A stretch of DNA of 64,000 bases from UTCHB3 sp964371075 (GCA_964371075.1 CAYJKN010000005.1:248001-312000), one strand, 5' to 3'; shown: positions 25,529 to 35,230, numbered from the stretch's first letter. Numbers and translations are program-made. The notes: generated from the letters alone by a model not told the origin.

Positions 25529-28063
25529 ATGATTTACTCGAATAACAGCAGCAGTAAAAAGCAAATACTCGTTAGAGAAAATGATTATGGTGTGTGGAAA
25601 CCCCTTTTAGAAATAGTTTTCCCGGGGGATGAATATCAACTAATTGAATTTACAGCAGTTGAGAACTTTGAAAACTTCAACTATTCGGATCTGGATCTGA
25701 TCCTTTGTGATTATTTCTTAGAGAAAAATCTCAGAGGAGACAAATGGCTCAAGGATTATATTCTTGATAAAGATACAGAAATTCCTGTTATCTTCTGGAC
25801 TTCTTCAATGTCGGCGAATGTAGTTAAATCAACAATTTTAGGCAGTGAAGTTTTTTTTAAGAAACAATTAGATTTAGACTTGTTCAAGGCGGCCGCTGAA
25901 AGATTAATCGATAATAGACGAATGCAGAAGGCATTCCCGATCTATAATTCTTTTTTTAATCAGCATATAAAGAATCGCGATTACAAAGAATTTATTAACA
26001 AAGCATATATCGAAGCAAGCAGATTTTTAGAGAGTTTTTTTGGGCAAAGCAAATACCATGCTGTTTTTAATGCTCATGGATTGATTCACATTCAGCGTGT
26101 AATTGATAATTTAGCTGTTTTAATGCGGAATTGTTTGGATAAAGAAGGAAAACTACCATTTTCAGAAGAAGATTTTCTTGCTGTTTATCTTGCGGCTCTC
26201 CTACATGATCTGGGTATGATTCCGGATGAATATAATGAATATTTAGAGTTGAAACAGTTTAAAGCTTTGCGTAAAAGTCATTGTTTACGAATATTTAAAT
26301 TATTCTACGAAGATGAAATTAGTAAAAAATTAAAATTGGATTTTGGTAATCTATCCGCTGACCCGGATTATTTCAGAAAAAAAGTTGCGTTTATTGCACT
26401 CTATCATGATTCAGAATTCCCTTTCTCGGATTTTTTAGAAAAAGAGGTTAAAGAAAAAATAAATCAATATTTAGGAGTAGAGATAGACTCAAACCTTTAT
26501 GCAAGGTTAAAAGAGGAAAAATATTTGAAGGTGTTAACCGGTTTGCTGGCGCTTGCGGATAAGATGGATTACGGAAAAACAAGAGTACCCGTTGAACCGA
26601 TGCGACAGAGCAATTTACGGGGTTTATATGACGAATTTGAATATATAAAAAACGAAAGTATCGAGCGGTGTGAAATTACTAAAAGTGCTTCAGAAAGTAC
26701 ATTGACCGTTTTTTATAGAAGTAATAATTCTAATATCGGTAATATTTCAAACTATTTTGAATCATTTTCAAAAGATGGCTTTGATGAAGATGGGTTATTA
26801 CAGAAAAAAGGAATTGATATTGCAGTACAAGACTTAATTCAGAATGTATTTACTTCGTCTTGGAAAAATATTCGTTCAGCTTTTTCTGATTCTGATATTA
26901 ATTTCCTGCGAACATTAAAATTAGCATATAAAAACATCCACAATTTTAAGTTTAAAATAAAGTTACCGGACGAAAACAATAATATTAAAAAGGTGCTTAA
27001 AAATGGCGATAAATTGGATTGGCAGGAAAATGCTCTGATTAATTATATTTTTAAATCAGAAAAATTTCAGTCGTTAACACTAATTCAAATTGCTAAAGGT
27101 TTTTCCGGGGCAAGGGTATTTTATGTTGAAAACATAAAACTAAAAGATTACCCGGGTCAAAGAGTTTATTATTCTGCACAAAACAAATTTTTGAAAATAG
27201 GGCACCACGAAAAAATTCATACCGAGGTTCAAAATTATAAAAAAATAGCGATCCTTTTTTTACCCCAGGAATCAACGATTGGGTATGTTGAAGAATTTAA
27301 ATTCCTTGAGAAAGCCGGCTATTTAGGAAGCATTATTCAGGATGATAATTCTGGGGTAATTGAGATGGCGGAGCATTTATCGCCAACCTCTCCAACCTTA
27401 TCAAAGTGTGTCAGCGACGCTTTTGAGATATTCTATTCCAAAATAGAACCAAATGAAGACAAAAATGGTGTTCTTGGTTTCTACAGGAATCTTTGTGCTG
27501 AAAGAAAATCGGATTTTGAGAAAATAGATGATCTCACAAGAAAAGAATCTGCGTTATCTCAATTAGCTAAATTTTTGGAATTACTTGCCAAGATACAAAG
27601 TATCAGCTGTATAAAATTGCATGCATCTCTGATTCACGGAGATTTCACATTTCGAAATATTCTAAAATCTTCTGATAATTTGGTATTTATAGATTTTGCT
27701 GAATCAGGCTGGGGTCATTTTTTCTTTGATTTTGCCAAGATGGATCATTATCTGAGATTTGAATTTTTAGAAGAAACTGACAATTATTTAGATAAAGAAA
27801 GTTGCTTAATTGTTAACGGAGATGGTTGTGCTGATAATCTTGCAACCCCTATATATTCAAGTATTTGGGGATTATGCCATGGGAAATCCCCATTTGAGGA
27901 TGCTGAATTTTACCTTCAAAAGTGTTTAGCCAGCGCATATATGAATTTATGGTGCATCCCATATCGTGATGACACAATAAATCTTAAATTCGATGAAAGG
28001 ATTGAGCTGTTTAATTTATATCACGATAAAATAACTGAGGTACTTAATGGCAAACACACTTAA
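25529..28063 (+). CDS. Receiver - HD hydrolase - APH-like kinase fusion protein
   Basis: 844 residues in three parts. Residues 8-128 form a receiver: phospho-Asp D61 (LILCDYF), T91 (FWTSS), K111 (FFKKQ); the first acidic pair is replaced by E17/D19. Residues ~175-360 form an HD hydrolase: H183 and H187 (AHGLIHIQ), H226-D227 (LLHDLGM), YHD near 292-294, and D344 (LADKMD). Residues ~515-800 resemble aminoglycoside-phosphotransferase-type kinases: IAKGFSGARVFYVE near 521, FLKIGHHEKIHTE near 554, the catalytic HGDFTFRN at 703-710 and FIDFAESGWG near 720. A plausible role is a phosphorylation-switched enzyme that hydrolyses a phosphate ester or nucleotide and phosphorylates a partner. Substrates are unknown. 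The end overlaps the deaminase gene by 17 bp. Confidence 0.8.
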   Translation: MIYSNNSSSKKQILVRENDYGVWKPLLEIVFPGDEYQLIEFTAVENFENFNYSDLDLILCDYFLEKNLRGDKWLKDYILDKDTEIPVIFWTSSMSANVVKSTILGSEVFFKKQLDLDLFKAAAERLIDNRRMQKAFPIYNSFFNQHIKNRDYKEFINKAYIEASRFLESFFGQSKYHAVFNAHGLIHIQRVIDNLAVLMRNCLDKEGKLPFSEEDFLAVYLAALLHDLGMIPDEYNEYLELKQFKALRKSHCLRIFKLFYEDEISKKLKLDFGNLSADPDYFRKKVAFIALYHDSEFPFSDFLEKEVKEKINQYLGVEIDSNLYARLKEEKYLKVLTGLLALADKMDYGKTRVPVEPMRQSNLRGLYDEFEYIKNESIERCEITKSASESTLTVFYRSNNSNIGNISNYFESFSKDGFDEDGLLQKKGIDIAVQDLIQNVFTSSWKNIRSAFSDSDINFLRTLKLAYKNIHNFKFKIKLPDENNNIKKVLKNGDKLDWQENALINYIFKSEKFQSLTLIQIAKGFSGARVFYVENIKLKDYPGQRVYYSAQNKFLKIGHHEKIHTEVQNYKKIAILFLPQESTIGYVEEFKFLEKAGYLGSIIQDDNSGVIEMAEHLSPTSPTLSKCVSDAFEIFYSKIEPNEDKNGVLGFYRNLCAERKSDFEKIDDLTRKESALSQLAKFLELLAKIQSISCIKLHASLIHGDFTFRNILKSSDNLVFIDFAESGWGHFFFDFAKMDHYLRFEFLEETDNYLDKESCLIVNGDGCADNLATPIYSSIWGLCHGKSPFEDAEFYLQKCLASAYMNLWCIPYRDDTINLKFDERIELFNLYHDKITEVLNGKHT

Positions 28064-28826
28064 CTCTGAAAAAGATGCTATAGTATTCTTGGGATTATTG
28101 GCGAATGCTTCTGCCAGGTTTGATGTACAGTTCACTCACCCGGACGATACTTTTACTCACACAAAAGGCTTAAATATATTTTCATGTATTGTCGATAATC
28201 GGGACGGAGAAGTATTAAGTTTCGCCAGAAACGAAATACATGGATATTATAATCCTCTACTTCATGCCGAGCAAAAAGCTCTGCATAGTGGCATCGATAG
28301 AATCAACACCAAAAACAAAGTTGATAAAAACCTGATATCCGTTGAAAAGTATTATAGGAAAGAGATGTTTTATTCTGCAGATGAAAAGAACCCGGGTTGT
28401 ACTCTTTATACAACATTGGAACCCTGTCCGTATTGTACAAGTGCATTACTTGTGTCCAGAATGAGTCGGATAGTATATATTTTACCAGACACTGTTTATG
28501 GTGGCTCTTTTGAATTGATAAAGGGCAAATTCTATAATAAAAATTCAATTATTTATGAACAGTTGCGATTCCCTGATTGTGAAAGCAACGGTCTTATCGA
28601 CAGTGCAAATTCACTTTACATTAGTCTGTTGCAGCATGTTAATAGAATTAAATCTGAAAATTTGAATATCAATGAAACTTTGCTTCTGGATTATATAAAA
28701 AAAGACCTGGCAGATATCGAGCAAATGTTTGTAAATATTAAACCTGAATCGATAATTTCTGATGATGCGCAAAAATTGGCAAATCAGAAGACGTTATCTG
28801 ATTTACAAAATCTTTTAAAACTGTAA
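28047..28826 (+). CDS. Cytidine/deoxycytidylate-deaminase-fold zinc enzyme
   Basis: 259 residues. Zinc ligands and catalytic Glu are complete: H73-A-E75 (LLHAEQKAL) and PCPYC at 126-130 (C127, C130), as in cytidine, dCMP and tRNA adenosine deaminases. A ~40-residue insert separates the two motifs, longer than in housekeeping CDA. The C-terminal ~100 residues are helical and unrecognised. It would deaminate a nucleoside, nucleotide or base; which one is not decided by sequence. It sits between the HD-kinase fusion and a 5'(3')-nucleotidase, a nucleotide-directed neighbourhood. Confidence 0.85.
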   Translation: MANTLNSEKDAIVFLGLLANASARFDVQFTHPDDTFTHTKGLNIFSCIVDNRDGEVLSFARNEIHGYYNPLLHAEQKALHSGIDRINTKNKVDKNLISVEKYYRKEMFYSADEKNPGCTLYTTLEPCPYCTSALLVSRMSRIVYILPDTVYGGSFELIKGKFYNKNSIIYEQLRFPDCESNGLIDSANSLYISLLQHVNRIKSENLNINETLLLDYIKKDLADIEQMFVNIKPESIISDDAQKLANQKTLSDLQNLLKL

Positions 28827-28862
28827 ATCCCGGACAATTGATTTTACAGAGACAAACTCTTT

Positions 28863-29399
28863 ATGATAATACTAATTGACATGGATGGCGTGGTTGCTGA
28901 TTTCGAGAATCATTTTATGGATGTGTGGAAAAAACGATATCCAAATGAGTTTTTTGTACCATTCGAGGAACGAAAAGCATTCAAAATTAAAGATGATTAT
29001 CCTTCTGAGGTAAGAGATAAAATTAGAGCAATTTATCATGAACAAAATTTTTTTCTTAACCTTCCAGTAATTGATGGAGCTAAGGAAGCTATTGAAACTC
29101 TGAAGAACAAAGGGCATACATTGTTTTTTTGTACTTCCCCTCTCTCTGATTTTAAGTATAGTGTCATTGAAAAATATATCTGGGTGGGGAAGAATTTCGG
29201 TCCTCAATGGCGGAAAAAGATAATACTTACAAAAGATAAAACGATGATTAAGGGTGATATCTTAATTGACGATAAGCCTGAAATAACGGGTGAAATTGAA
29301 CCTGAGTGGGAGCATGTTTTATATGATTCACCTTATAACAGGGCAACTGTGGGGAAAAGAAGAATAAATTGGTGGAATTATGAAAAATTATTTGAATAA
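28863..29399 (+). CDS. 5'(3')-deoxyribonucleotidase-like HAD phosphatase (NT5C family)
   Basis: 178 residues, the usual length for this family. The nucleophile motif IDMDGVVADF is at 5-14 (D6, D8), motif II is FFCTSPL near 91, the K of IILTKDK near 119, and ILIDDKPE near 134 gives the acidic motif IV. The substrate-loop region IDGAKEAIETLKNKGH also matches. Known enzymes remove phosphate from (deoxy)nucleoside monophosphates, preferring dUMP/dTMP in the mammalian form. Together with the deaminase upstream it could turn dCMP into dUMP and then deoxyuridine (inference). Confidence 0.88.
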   Translation: MIILIDMDGVVADFENHFMDVWKKRYPNEFFVPFEERKAFKIKDDYPSEVRDKIRAIYHEQNFFLNLPVIDGAKEAIETLKNKGHTLFFCTSPLSDFKYSVIEKYIWVGKNFGPQWRKKIILTKDKTMIKGDILIDDKPEITGEIEPEWEHVLYDSPYNRATVGKRRINWWNYEKLFE

Positions 29400-29459
29400 G
29401 GTATTTTTTTTTGTATTTTACCACAACAATTTTTTTATAATAGAAAAGGTCTTGTTAAG

Positions 29460-31742
29460 ATGAAGCGAGTTAAAATATTAATTTGTGAAATTTTATTAAT
29501 CACTTCTTTCTCATTGATATTTACATCTTGTTCCGATAATTCGGATAGTTCCTCAACCGCTTCAAATTCTTCAATAGAAATCAAAGAGCGCCAATATATA
29601 CAAGGAATGGATGTTTTTCTTTTAATTGACCAGTCCGGAAGCATGATTGGCGAGAAAGGAACTGATCCCACCGGAATTCGATATGATGCATCTAAATACC
29701 TCATTCAAAGCTTATTTGTTAAAAAATTTGATAATGAATTTCCAAACCGCATCTCAATTACTCATTTTGGTGATAATGCAACCAGTTCAGGGTTATTAGA
29801 AGTATTACCCGGTAACCTGAGCCGAATTCAGGAGGCAATTAATAGTGGAAAGGCAAGTTCGGAGGCTAATACCAATGTTTTTGCTGCTCTTCAAGCAGTG
29901 AAGAATGATTTTGATAAGGCTCCCAAATATCTTAATCGTCGTGAACGGGCAATAGTTATTTTTACCGACGGCAAACCGGAAAAAGGGAACAATGAATCGC
30001 AATCTCAAATACAGTCTTATTTCAAAGAGATTAAAGATTATGTACAAAACGAATTAAAAGAGTTTAAGATTTTTATCATTGGGATAGATAATCCTGCCGC
30101 AAATGTTAAATTCTCTCAGACAATTTCTGACTGGAAAGGGTTTTTAAATCTAGAAAATATCAATTCTTTGGGGAATCTTGACGAATTGTACACGAAATTT
30201 AATGAGTCAGTTGAAAAAATACTTGAACTGAATACAAACCAGGTTTTAGTTAAAGACTCCGGTGAATTTTCAGTCAACCCTTATGTGGAGGAGTTGGAAT
30301 TCCATGTATTTACCCGTCGTCCGCTCCAACTCTTTATCTATAATCCCCAAAAGAAACTAATTAAAATTGATACAAGTCTGACCAATAATTCAGGCTATAT
30401 TATTCATAAGGAAAAATCTCCTGAACCAGGAACCTGGACATATACTCTAAAGAGACAAAAAGGCGATACTGAACCAATCCGCATAGTACGAAATGAAATT
30501 CCATTCAGGCTGGAACTTTTAACTCCTGAACCATTATTTAACTCTTTAGGCCAGAGGTATTTCCCGTTAGGGAAAAAAGTACGACTAAAAGCACAATTCA
30601 CAAGAGAAAACCAGGAAGAAATAATTGAATTAAATCAATACCCATTGTCATTTTCTGCTCGAATTACTTCTCAAGATAACGTTTCATTCGATAAACAAAT
30701 CAGGTTTGTTAAAGAGAATAAAGGAGGCCCAAATTATTATGCTGACGACGAATTCTCTTTTGACAAAGAAGGAAAATATAAAGTAAGATTGACCGTTAAA
30801 GGAGGGACAGCAGTTGAATTTATTCAAACTGAAACTTTGGAAATTGTCAAAATCCCTTACTTTGAATTTGAAGAACCCAGGCCATTGATTCACCATCCGC
30901 TCGGAACTCCATTATATATAAAAGTTGCGGTGAAGTTGGGCAATGATAAAGTTGATCCCTCGAAGTATTTCCTCGATAATCCATCAAATTTAGCGTTAAC
31001 ACAAATAACAAACAGTCCCGAAGGTGAAAGATCGGCAGCGATATGGTTAAACCAAAATGTCGATGATAAATCAATTTTGGAGGGTGTTTTACCTGTTAAT
31101 AATGAAAGTTTTAATTTTAATAAAACCGGTATTTATGAATTGTCTATGGATGTCAAGGTAAGAACACTTGTTGAGTATAAATTGTATCCGGGAAGAATAT
31201 TATCCAGGATAGATATATATTCTGACAAGGATATTTGGGGCATAATTGAAGATACATTACTTTATTTATTTTCATTTTATCTATTAATCATAATTGTCAG
31301 AATATTCAAATATTTTGTTGGTCATAAATACGAAGCTTCTATGAATGAATCAGTTACTGCCAATTTTATGGGTTCGAACGAATCGATTATATTATGGGAT
31401 AATGCAGAGGAAAAAAATCATTCTGACGTTATAAAACTTAGTGGAGAAATTGTCGATCCGGACAACCCTGAGAATAAAATTCAGCTTAGCACTAAACTAT
31501 TTTCTGTATGCAGAAAAAAAGGCAAAATTATCACAGTTTACAACTGTGGTCTCATACATTACTTCCTATTTTTAGTGCCAGGGAAGGCGAAACTTCATCC
31601 GGATTCAGAGTGTGAGATTAAACATAAGAAAAAATATATCATTGTTGTGGAGCGTAAGGGAGGTCCGGTTGATATTTATAACAATGGAATTACTAATTCA
31701 GGCGAAACTGCTGGTTTCAATGCTCCAAAACTAAAAATTTAA
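29460..31742 (+). CDS. Membrane-anchored VWA-domain protein
   Basis: 760 residues. The N-terminal hydrophobic stretch ends in FTSC (Cys24), a likely lipobox. A von Willebrand A domain follows at about 47-240 with an intact MIDAS: D57-x-S59-x-S61 (DQSGS), and FTDGKP near 175. Residues ~250-590 are beta-rich, Ig-like in pattern. A membrane helix at about 598-620 (LLYLFSFYLLIIIV) is followed by a ~140-residue charged cytoplasmic tail rich in beta strands. So the VWA part should be outside the cytoplasm and the tail inside, close to the tubulin-like protein encoded next (24 bp away). VWA domains with intact MIDAS bind protein ligands through a metal ion. Confidence 0.85.
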   Translation: MKRVKILICEILLITSFSLIFTSCSDNSDSSSTASNSSIEIKERQYIQGMDVFLLIDQSGSMIGEKGTDPTGIRYDASKYLIQSLFVKKFDNEFPNRISITHFGDNATSSGLLEVLPGNLSRIQEAINSGKASSEANTNVFAALQAVKNDFDKAPKYLNRRERAIVIFTDGKPEKGNNESQSQIQSYFKEIKDYVQNELKEFKIFIIGIDNPAANVKFSQTISDWKGFLNLENINSLGNLDELYTKFNESVEKILELNTNQVLVKDSGEFSVNPYVEELEFHVFTRRPLQLFIYNPQKKLIKIDTSLTNNSGYIIHKEKSPEPGTWTYTLKRQKGDTEPIRIVRNEIPFRLELLTPEPLFNSLGQRYFPLGKKVRLKAQFTRENQEEIIELNQYPLSFSARITSQDNVSFDKQIRFVKENKGGPNYYADDEFSFDKEGKYKVRLTVKGGTAVEFIQTETLEIVKIPYFEFEEPRPLIHHPLGTPLYIKVAVKLGNDKVDPSKYFLDNPSNLALTQITNSPEGERSAAIWLNQNVDDKSILEGVLPVNNESFNFNKTGIYELSMDVKVRTLVEYKLYPGRILSRIDIYSDKDIWGIIEDTLLYLFSFYLLIIIVRIFKYFVGHKYEASMNESVTANFMGSNESIILWDNAEEKNHSDVIKLSGEIVDPDNPENKIQLSTKLFSVCRKKGKIITVYNCGLIHYFLFLVPGKAKLHPDSECEIKHKKKYIIVVERKGGPVDIYNNGITNSGETAGFNAPKLKI

Positions 31743-31766
31743 ATCAATTTATTAAAAGGAATGAGT

Positions 31767-34700
31767 ATGACAACGAGTCTTCAGATTAATGTAATCGGAA
31801 TAGGTGGAGCCGGCAGAGGTGTCTGCAATCATATAAAATATGAGTGTGAACGAATTTATAAATCGTTAGGGAATGCTCATGTAAATCTTATTTGTTTTGA
31901 TGGCCCCGTAACCGACCCAAAGTACCAAATACCCAACAAATTTGAGATTAATACCAGTACTGGTTCACCAGAATTTTACCAATTTAGCAATAGTCATAAT
32001 CCAACCGATATAATAAAAGATATTGCTGGTAACCTTACTGAAAATTCAACACTCAGGAGTTGGTTGTTTCAAAAGGATGCTGCAATTACTGCAAAAACAG
32101 TTATTGTACCAGAAATGGGGTTTGGAGGACAAAGAACGCCAGGACATGCATATATTTCATTACAATTGGCACAAATAAGACAAACTCTTCAAAATTATTA
32201 CAATTCATGCAATGTCTTCAGCGGGTTCTCCCAAAGATTATTTTTTCTTGTTGGAAGTCCAATGGGCGGAACCGGTGCAGGAACCTTATTTGATATTGCA
32301 TTTATTTTTAACGATATCATCAAGAATGACCCCACCAGTATTTTTTCGCTTGTGATGCCATTACCGCGGACTTATGTCCAAATTGCACCAGATAGAAATT
32401 CAGTTGCAAAGGGTTTTGCTTCGATGCTAAATTTAATTCGATTCCAATGTGCAACTCCAAATTATTCGAACCGTATTTATCCGGGTCAAAACATTACGGA
32501 CTATATCGAACTTGATAGATTAACGAAAGTTCCGTTTATCGTTGATGGTGGAGGTACATTGAACTACAATAGTAAACCACCTCAAAAAGGAGTTTTGCCG
32601 CAGATAGCCGATATGATAATGACTACAATTATCGATAGCAACCAATTAAATCTTATTAATGTGGACCTCGTTGATATAGCAGGTCCTGGACCAAATGGAT
32701 TAGTAAAGTTTCAGGAGATAAACCAACAATACGCATCATTTGGGGTAAGTTCCATCATATATGACTGGCAGGAATTATTAAGAACATTTAAATACAGATT
32801 CGCATATTCCCTCTACGAAAGGATTTTAAGTAATATAAGTTCATATGATTTGGGAGCAGTTAGAGCTAATGATATTATGAACAAAATACGCTTCCTGACC
32901 CATGCCCGACAACCTGATTTCCAAATTCTTCCTACTGCCCATGCACAAGCAATGGATATGTTTACTGAGGGCAGGGGGAAAGATATTCCGCCACCATTAG
33001 GACGAGAACTATTGGCTATAAAAATTGGAAAACTTACAGAAGAATGGCCTCCAAGGACTTGGGAAGAAGTTGATAATGATTGTTTGAGAATCGTAAAGCG
33101 TCTAAAAGAAATCACCCTTTGCGGTTGGCTGGCTCATCAGTATAATGCAATTTACACATCATTTGTGAAGGAAGTTCATGCAGAAATACAGGAACTCTTC
33201 TATGATCAGCAAGGCAGGGCCAGGGACTTGAAAACAAATCCGGGTACTATTTTAGAGTTGTTTGCTTTTGTTGAACGGATAAAAGAAGCGATGGATGCCT
33301 TTGTGGGACATATTACGAAACAGAAAACGGATCATAAAGAAAATGTTGATAACGGAAAACTGCTTAATAATTCATTACGAGATAAAATCCGCTCCAAAAA
33401 TAAAAAATCAATAACCCCGGAAGACTTAAAATCCTTACGCAGAGCACATTATGAATTATACGGTATTTATGCGTGGGAAGAGACATTAAAATATATGCAA
33501 GCAACAGCTGATGCTATGAAATCATTTGTAGAAAAGCTGGATTCAAAAATTGGGCGTCAATCTAATGGCTGGATTCTGATATTTCAGACTTATAAAGACT
33601 TTATGCTACAAGCGTGGGAGGAGCGTTTAAATGAGCGTGTTGAGCGTGAAGAATGGATGGGCAGGAGATATGTCCCAAAGCCCATTAAAGGATTTACAGG
33701 GCATGCCGAGAACTATATATGGGATGAGATAGGTGTGTTGCATTTAGATGCTTTAATGGGAAAGATGTCGTGGAATATTAATCATAATCAAAACAAACTT
33801 AATGACGACTACTGGAACCCATTAACATGGCAATTTGAGTTAACTTATCCGGCATTAGATAATTATAACCCATCCGTGATTTCCCCTGAATTCGAAAATA
33901 TAGTTAAGAGGGAATGGCTCAACTACACCACTAATTACTCTCCAGAACACCATGTTCTGTATGCGAACAAACATCTTGAACCGGATTTGTCCAATCTAAA
34001 TATTTGGGACATTTTGGAAGTGGATTTGAATGCGGGACATATGCAGGCAGAACATATTCCGGATCAGGATAAAACACAAACATTTTACATCACTAAAATT
34101 ACGAATGAACTTATCAGTAATTCAAATCATGGACTAACACCAAATAATCTGGGTGATCCTGATCCATTAAGACAACGAAGATATTGTTTTTATCCTTCTG
34201 AGATTGGACCCTCATCAAGGTTGGGAGTCCCCAGAAAAGATGGAATCAAATCTCCCGGCGATCCCCAAATTTTTAAGCAAAGTTTTCTGGATCATTTCCA
34301 TGCCCATACTCCAGGATGGATTTATAGCAAGTATAAATTTCAGTATGAAATCCGATGTGTTGATATTACAGTAGGTGTCAATATCACTAAAACAAGAGAT
34401 TATGCTGATGGGTTATCACAATACTTGGCTTATCAAATGGAACGTGAAACAAAACCCTTGGCTCCAATTGATATTTACCCTAACGAGCAGAAAGCAGATC
34501 ATCTAAGAAAGGTAGTATTAAAGCATATTGACAATAATTTCCAGAGAATTTTTGACCCTACTGTAATTAATATACTCAATGACTTTATTCCTGAATTTAA
34601 AGGAGGTAATGCTATGGAGTATACTGATGTATTTGAGAAATTTTCACTATGCTATTTCGATAAATTATTCACGGAGAAGGACAATCCAAATCAACCAGGT

Positions 34701-35087
34701 ACTCCGCGTTTCTACTATTATATCGATGTTAATGGAAATGAGATAAAGATAGCTGAAGTCTGGAATTTACCCGTATTGGCAAACGAAGTAATGAAGTTTA
34801 AAGGAAATACAATAGCCAATATGAATCAGTTGAGACCTAAAGTGATAGACATGTGGAAGACAAAATGGACTGATATGCAAAAACAAGGTGGACCGGTTGT
34901 GATCCAATGGTTGGAAAACCTGTACTATATGGCGAAAGTTCAATCTGATAAAGTATTTATTGATGTGGACGGAACAAGGACTACTTTACCCGGTTTTCAT
35001 CTTGAGGATCTGAAACTTGCGATGAGAGCAGCAATCATTGATTATTGCGTTCGGGTACTGAAGAATACTTATAAAGTAATTATTTGA
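31767..35087 (+). CDS. Large tubulin/FtsZ-superfamily protein ('tubulin-like', Tubulin_2 type)
   Basis: 1106 residues from ATG 31767. AAGGA at 31756-31760 directly abuts an earlier ATG (31761), leaving no spacer, whereas 31767 gets a 6-nt spacer. The nucleotide-binding half is clear: INVIGIGGAGRGVCNH (T1 loop) near 8-23 and the tubulin signature GGTGAGTLFD near 167-176, with FSLVMPLPR after it as in FtsZ strand 6. The family is several times longer than FtsZ; the ~700 C-terminal residues are mostly helical with an Arg/Trp-rich middle and are not recognised. Other members of this group occur next to VWA proteins. It should bind GTP and may polymerise; neither is shown. It closes the operon before a hairpin terminator. 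Confidence 0.85.
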   Translation: MTTSLQINVIGIGGAGRGVCNHIKYECERIYKSLGNAHVNLICFDGPVTDPKYQIPNKFEINTSTGSPEFYQFSNSHNPTDIIKDIAGNLTENSTLRSWLFQKDAAITAKTVIVPEMGFGGQRTPGHAYISLQLAQIRQTLQNYYNSCNVFSGFSQRLFFLVGSPMGGTGAGTLFDIAFIFNDIIKNDPTSIFSLVMPLPRTYVQIAPDRNSVAKGFASMLNLIRFQCATPNYSNRIYPGQNITDYIELDRLTKVPFIVDGGGTLNYNSKPPQKGVLPQIADMIMTTIIDSNQLNLINVDLVDIAGPGPNGLVKFQEINQQYASFGVSSIIYDWQELLRTFKYRFAYSLYERILSNISSYDLGAVRANDIMNKIRFLTHARQPDFQILPTAHAQAMDMFTEGRGKDIPPPLGRELLAIKIGKLTEEWPPRTWEEVDNDCLRIVKRLKEITLCGWLAHQYNAIYTSFVKEVHAEIQELFYDQQGRARDLKTNPGTILELFAFVERIKEAMDAFVGHITKQKTDHKENVDNGKLLNNSLRDKIRSKNKKSITPEDLKSLRRAHYELYGIYAWEETLKYMQATADAMKSFVEKLDSKIGRQSNGWILIFQTYKDFMLQAWEERLNERVEREEWMGRRYVPKPIKGFTGHAENYIWDEIGVLHLDALMGKMSWNINHNQNKLNDDYWNPLTWQFELTYPALDNYNPSVISPEFENIVKREWLNYTTNYSPEHHVLYANKHLEPDLSNLNIWDILEVDLNAGHMQAEHIPDQDKTQTFYITKITNELISNSNHGLTPNNLGDPDPLRQRRYCFYPSEIGPSSRLGVPRKDGIKSPGDPQIFKQSFLDHFHAHTPGWIYSKYKFQYEIRCVDITVGVNITKTRDYADGLSQYLAYQMERETKPLAPIDIYPNEQKADHLRKVVLKHIDNNFQRIFDPTVINILNDFIPEFKGGNAMEYTDVFEKFSLCYFDKLFTEKDNPNQPGTPRFYYYIDVNGNEIKIAEVWNLPVLANEVMKFKGNTIANMNQLRPKVIDMWKTKWTDMQKQGGPVVIQWLENLYYMAKVQSDKVFIDVDGTRTTLPGFHLEDLKLAMRAAIIDYCVRVLKNTYKVII

Positions 35088-35094
35088 TGATTTT

Positions 35095-35116
35095 AGGACC
35101 GGTAGATTCCGGTCCT
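35095..35116 (+). terminator. Hairpin after the island operon
   Basis: aggaccgg (35095-35102), 6-nt loop, ccggtcct (35109-35116): a perfect 8-bp stem starting 8 nt after the tubulin-like stop, followed by an AT-rich stretch without a strong T-run. Confidence 0.65.
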
Positions 35117-35230
35117 ATTAATTTGACAAAAAGCTTATGAATGTTTAGAGACCCTTTTTGCCAAGATTATAACTTGTCAAAAAAACAGTCTTTGATTCTA
35201 AGAGACAAAAATTAATTGTCTAAATCTTAC

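Noticed and set aside
31767..35087. Ordinary cell-division FtsZ
   Set aside because: It is about three times too long, lacks the FtsZ C-terminal tail and sits with a VWA gene rather than division genes.
11654..35230. Island as an integrative element with its own integrase
   Set aside because: No integrase, transposase, relaxase or tRNA gene could be found between the repeats.
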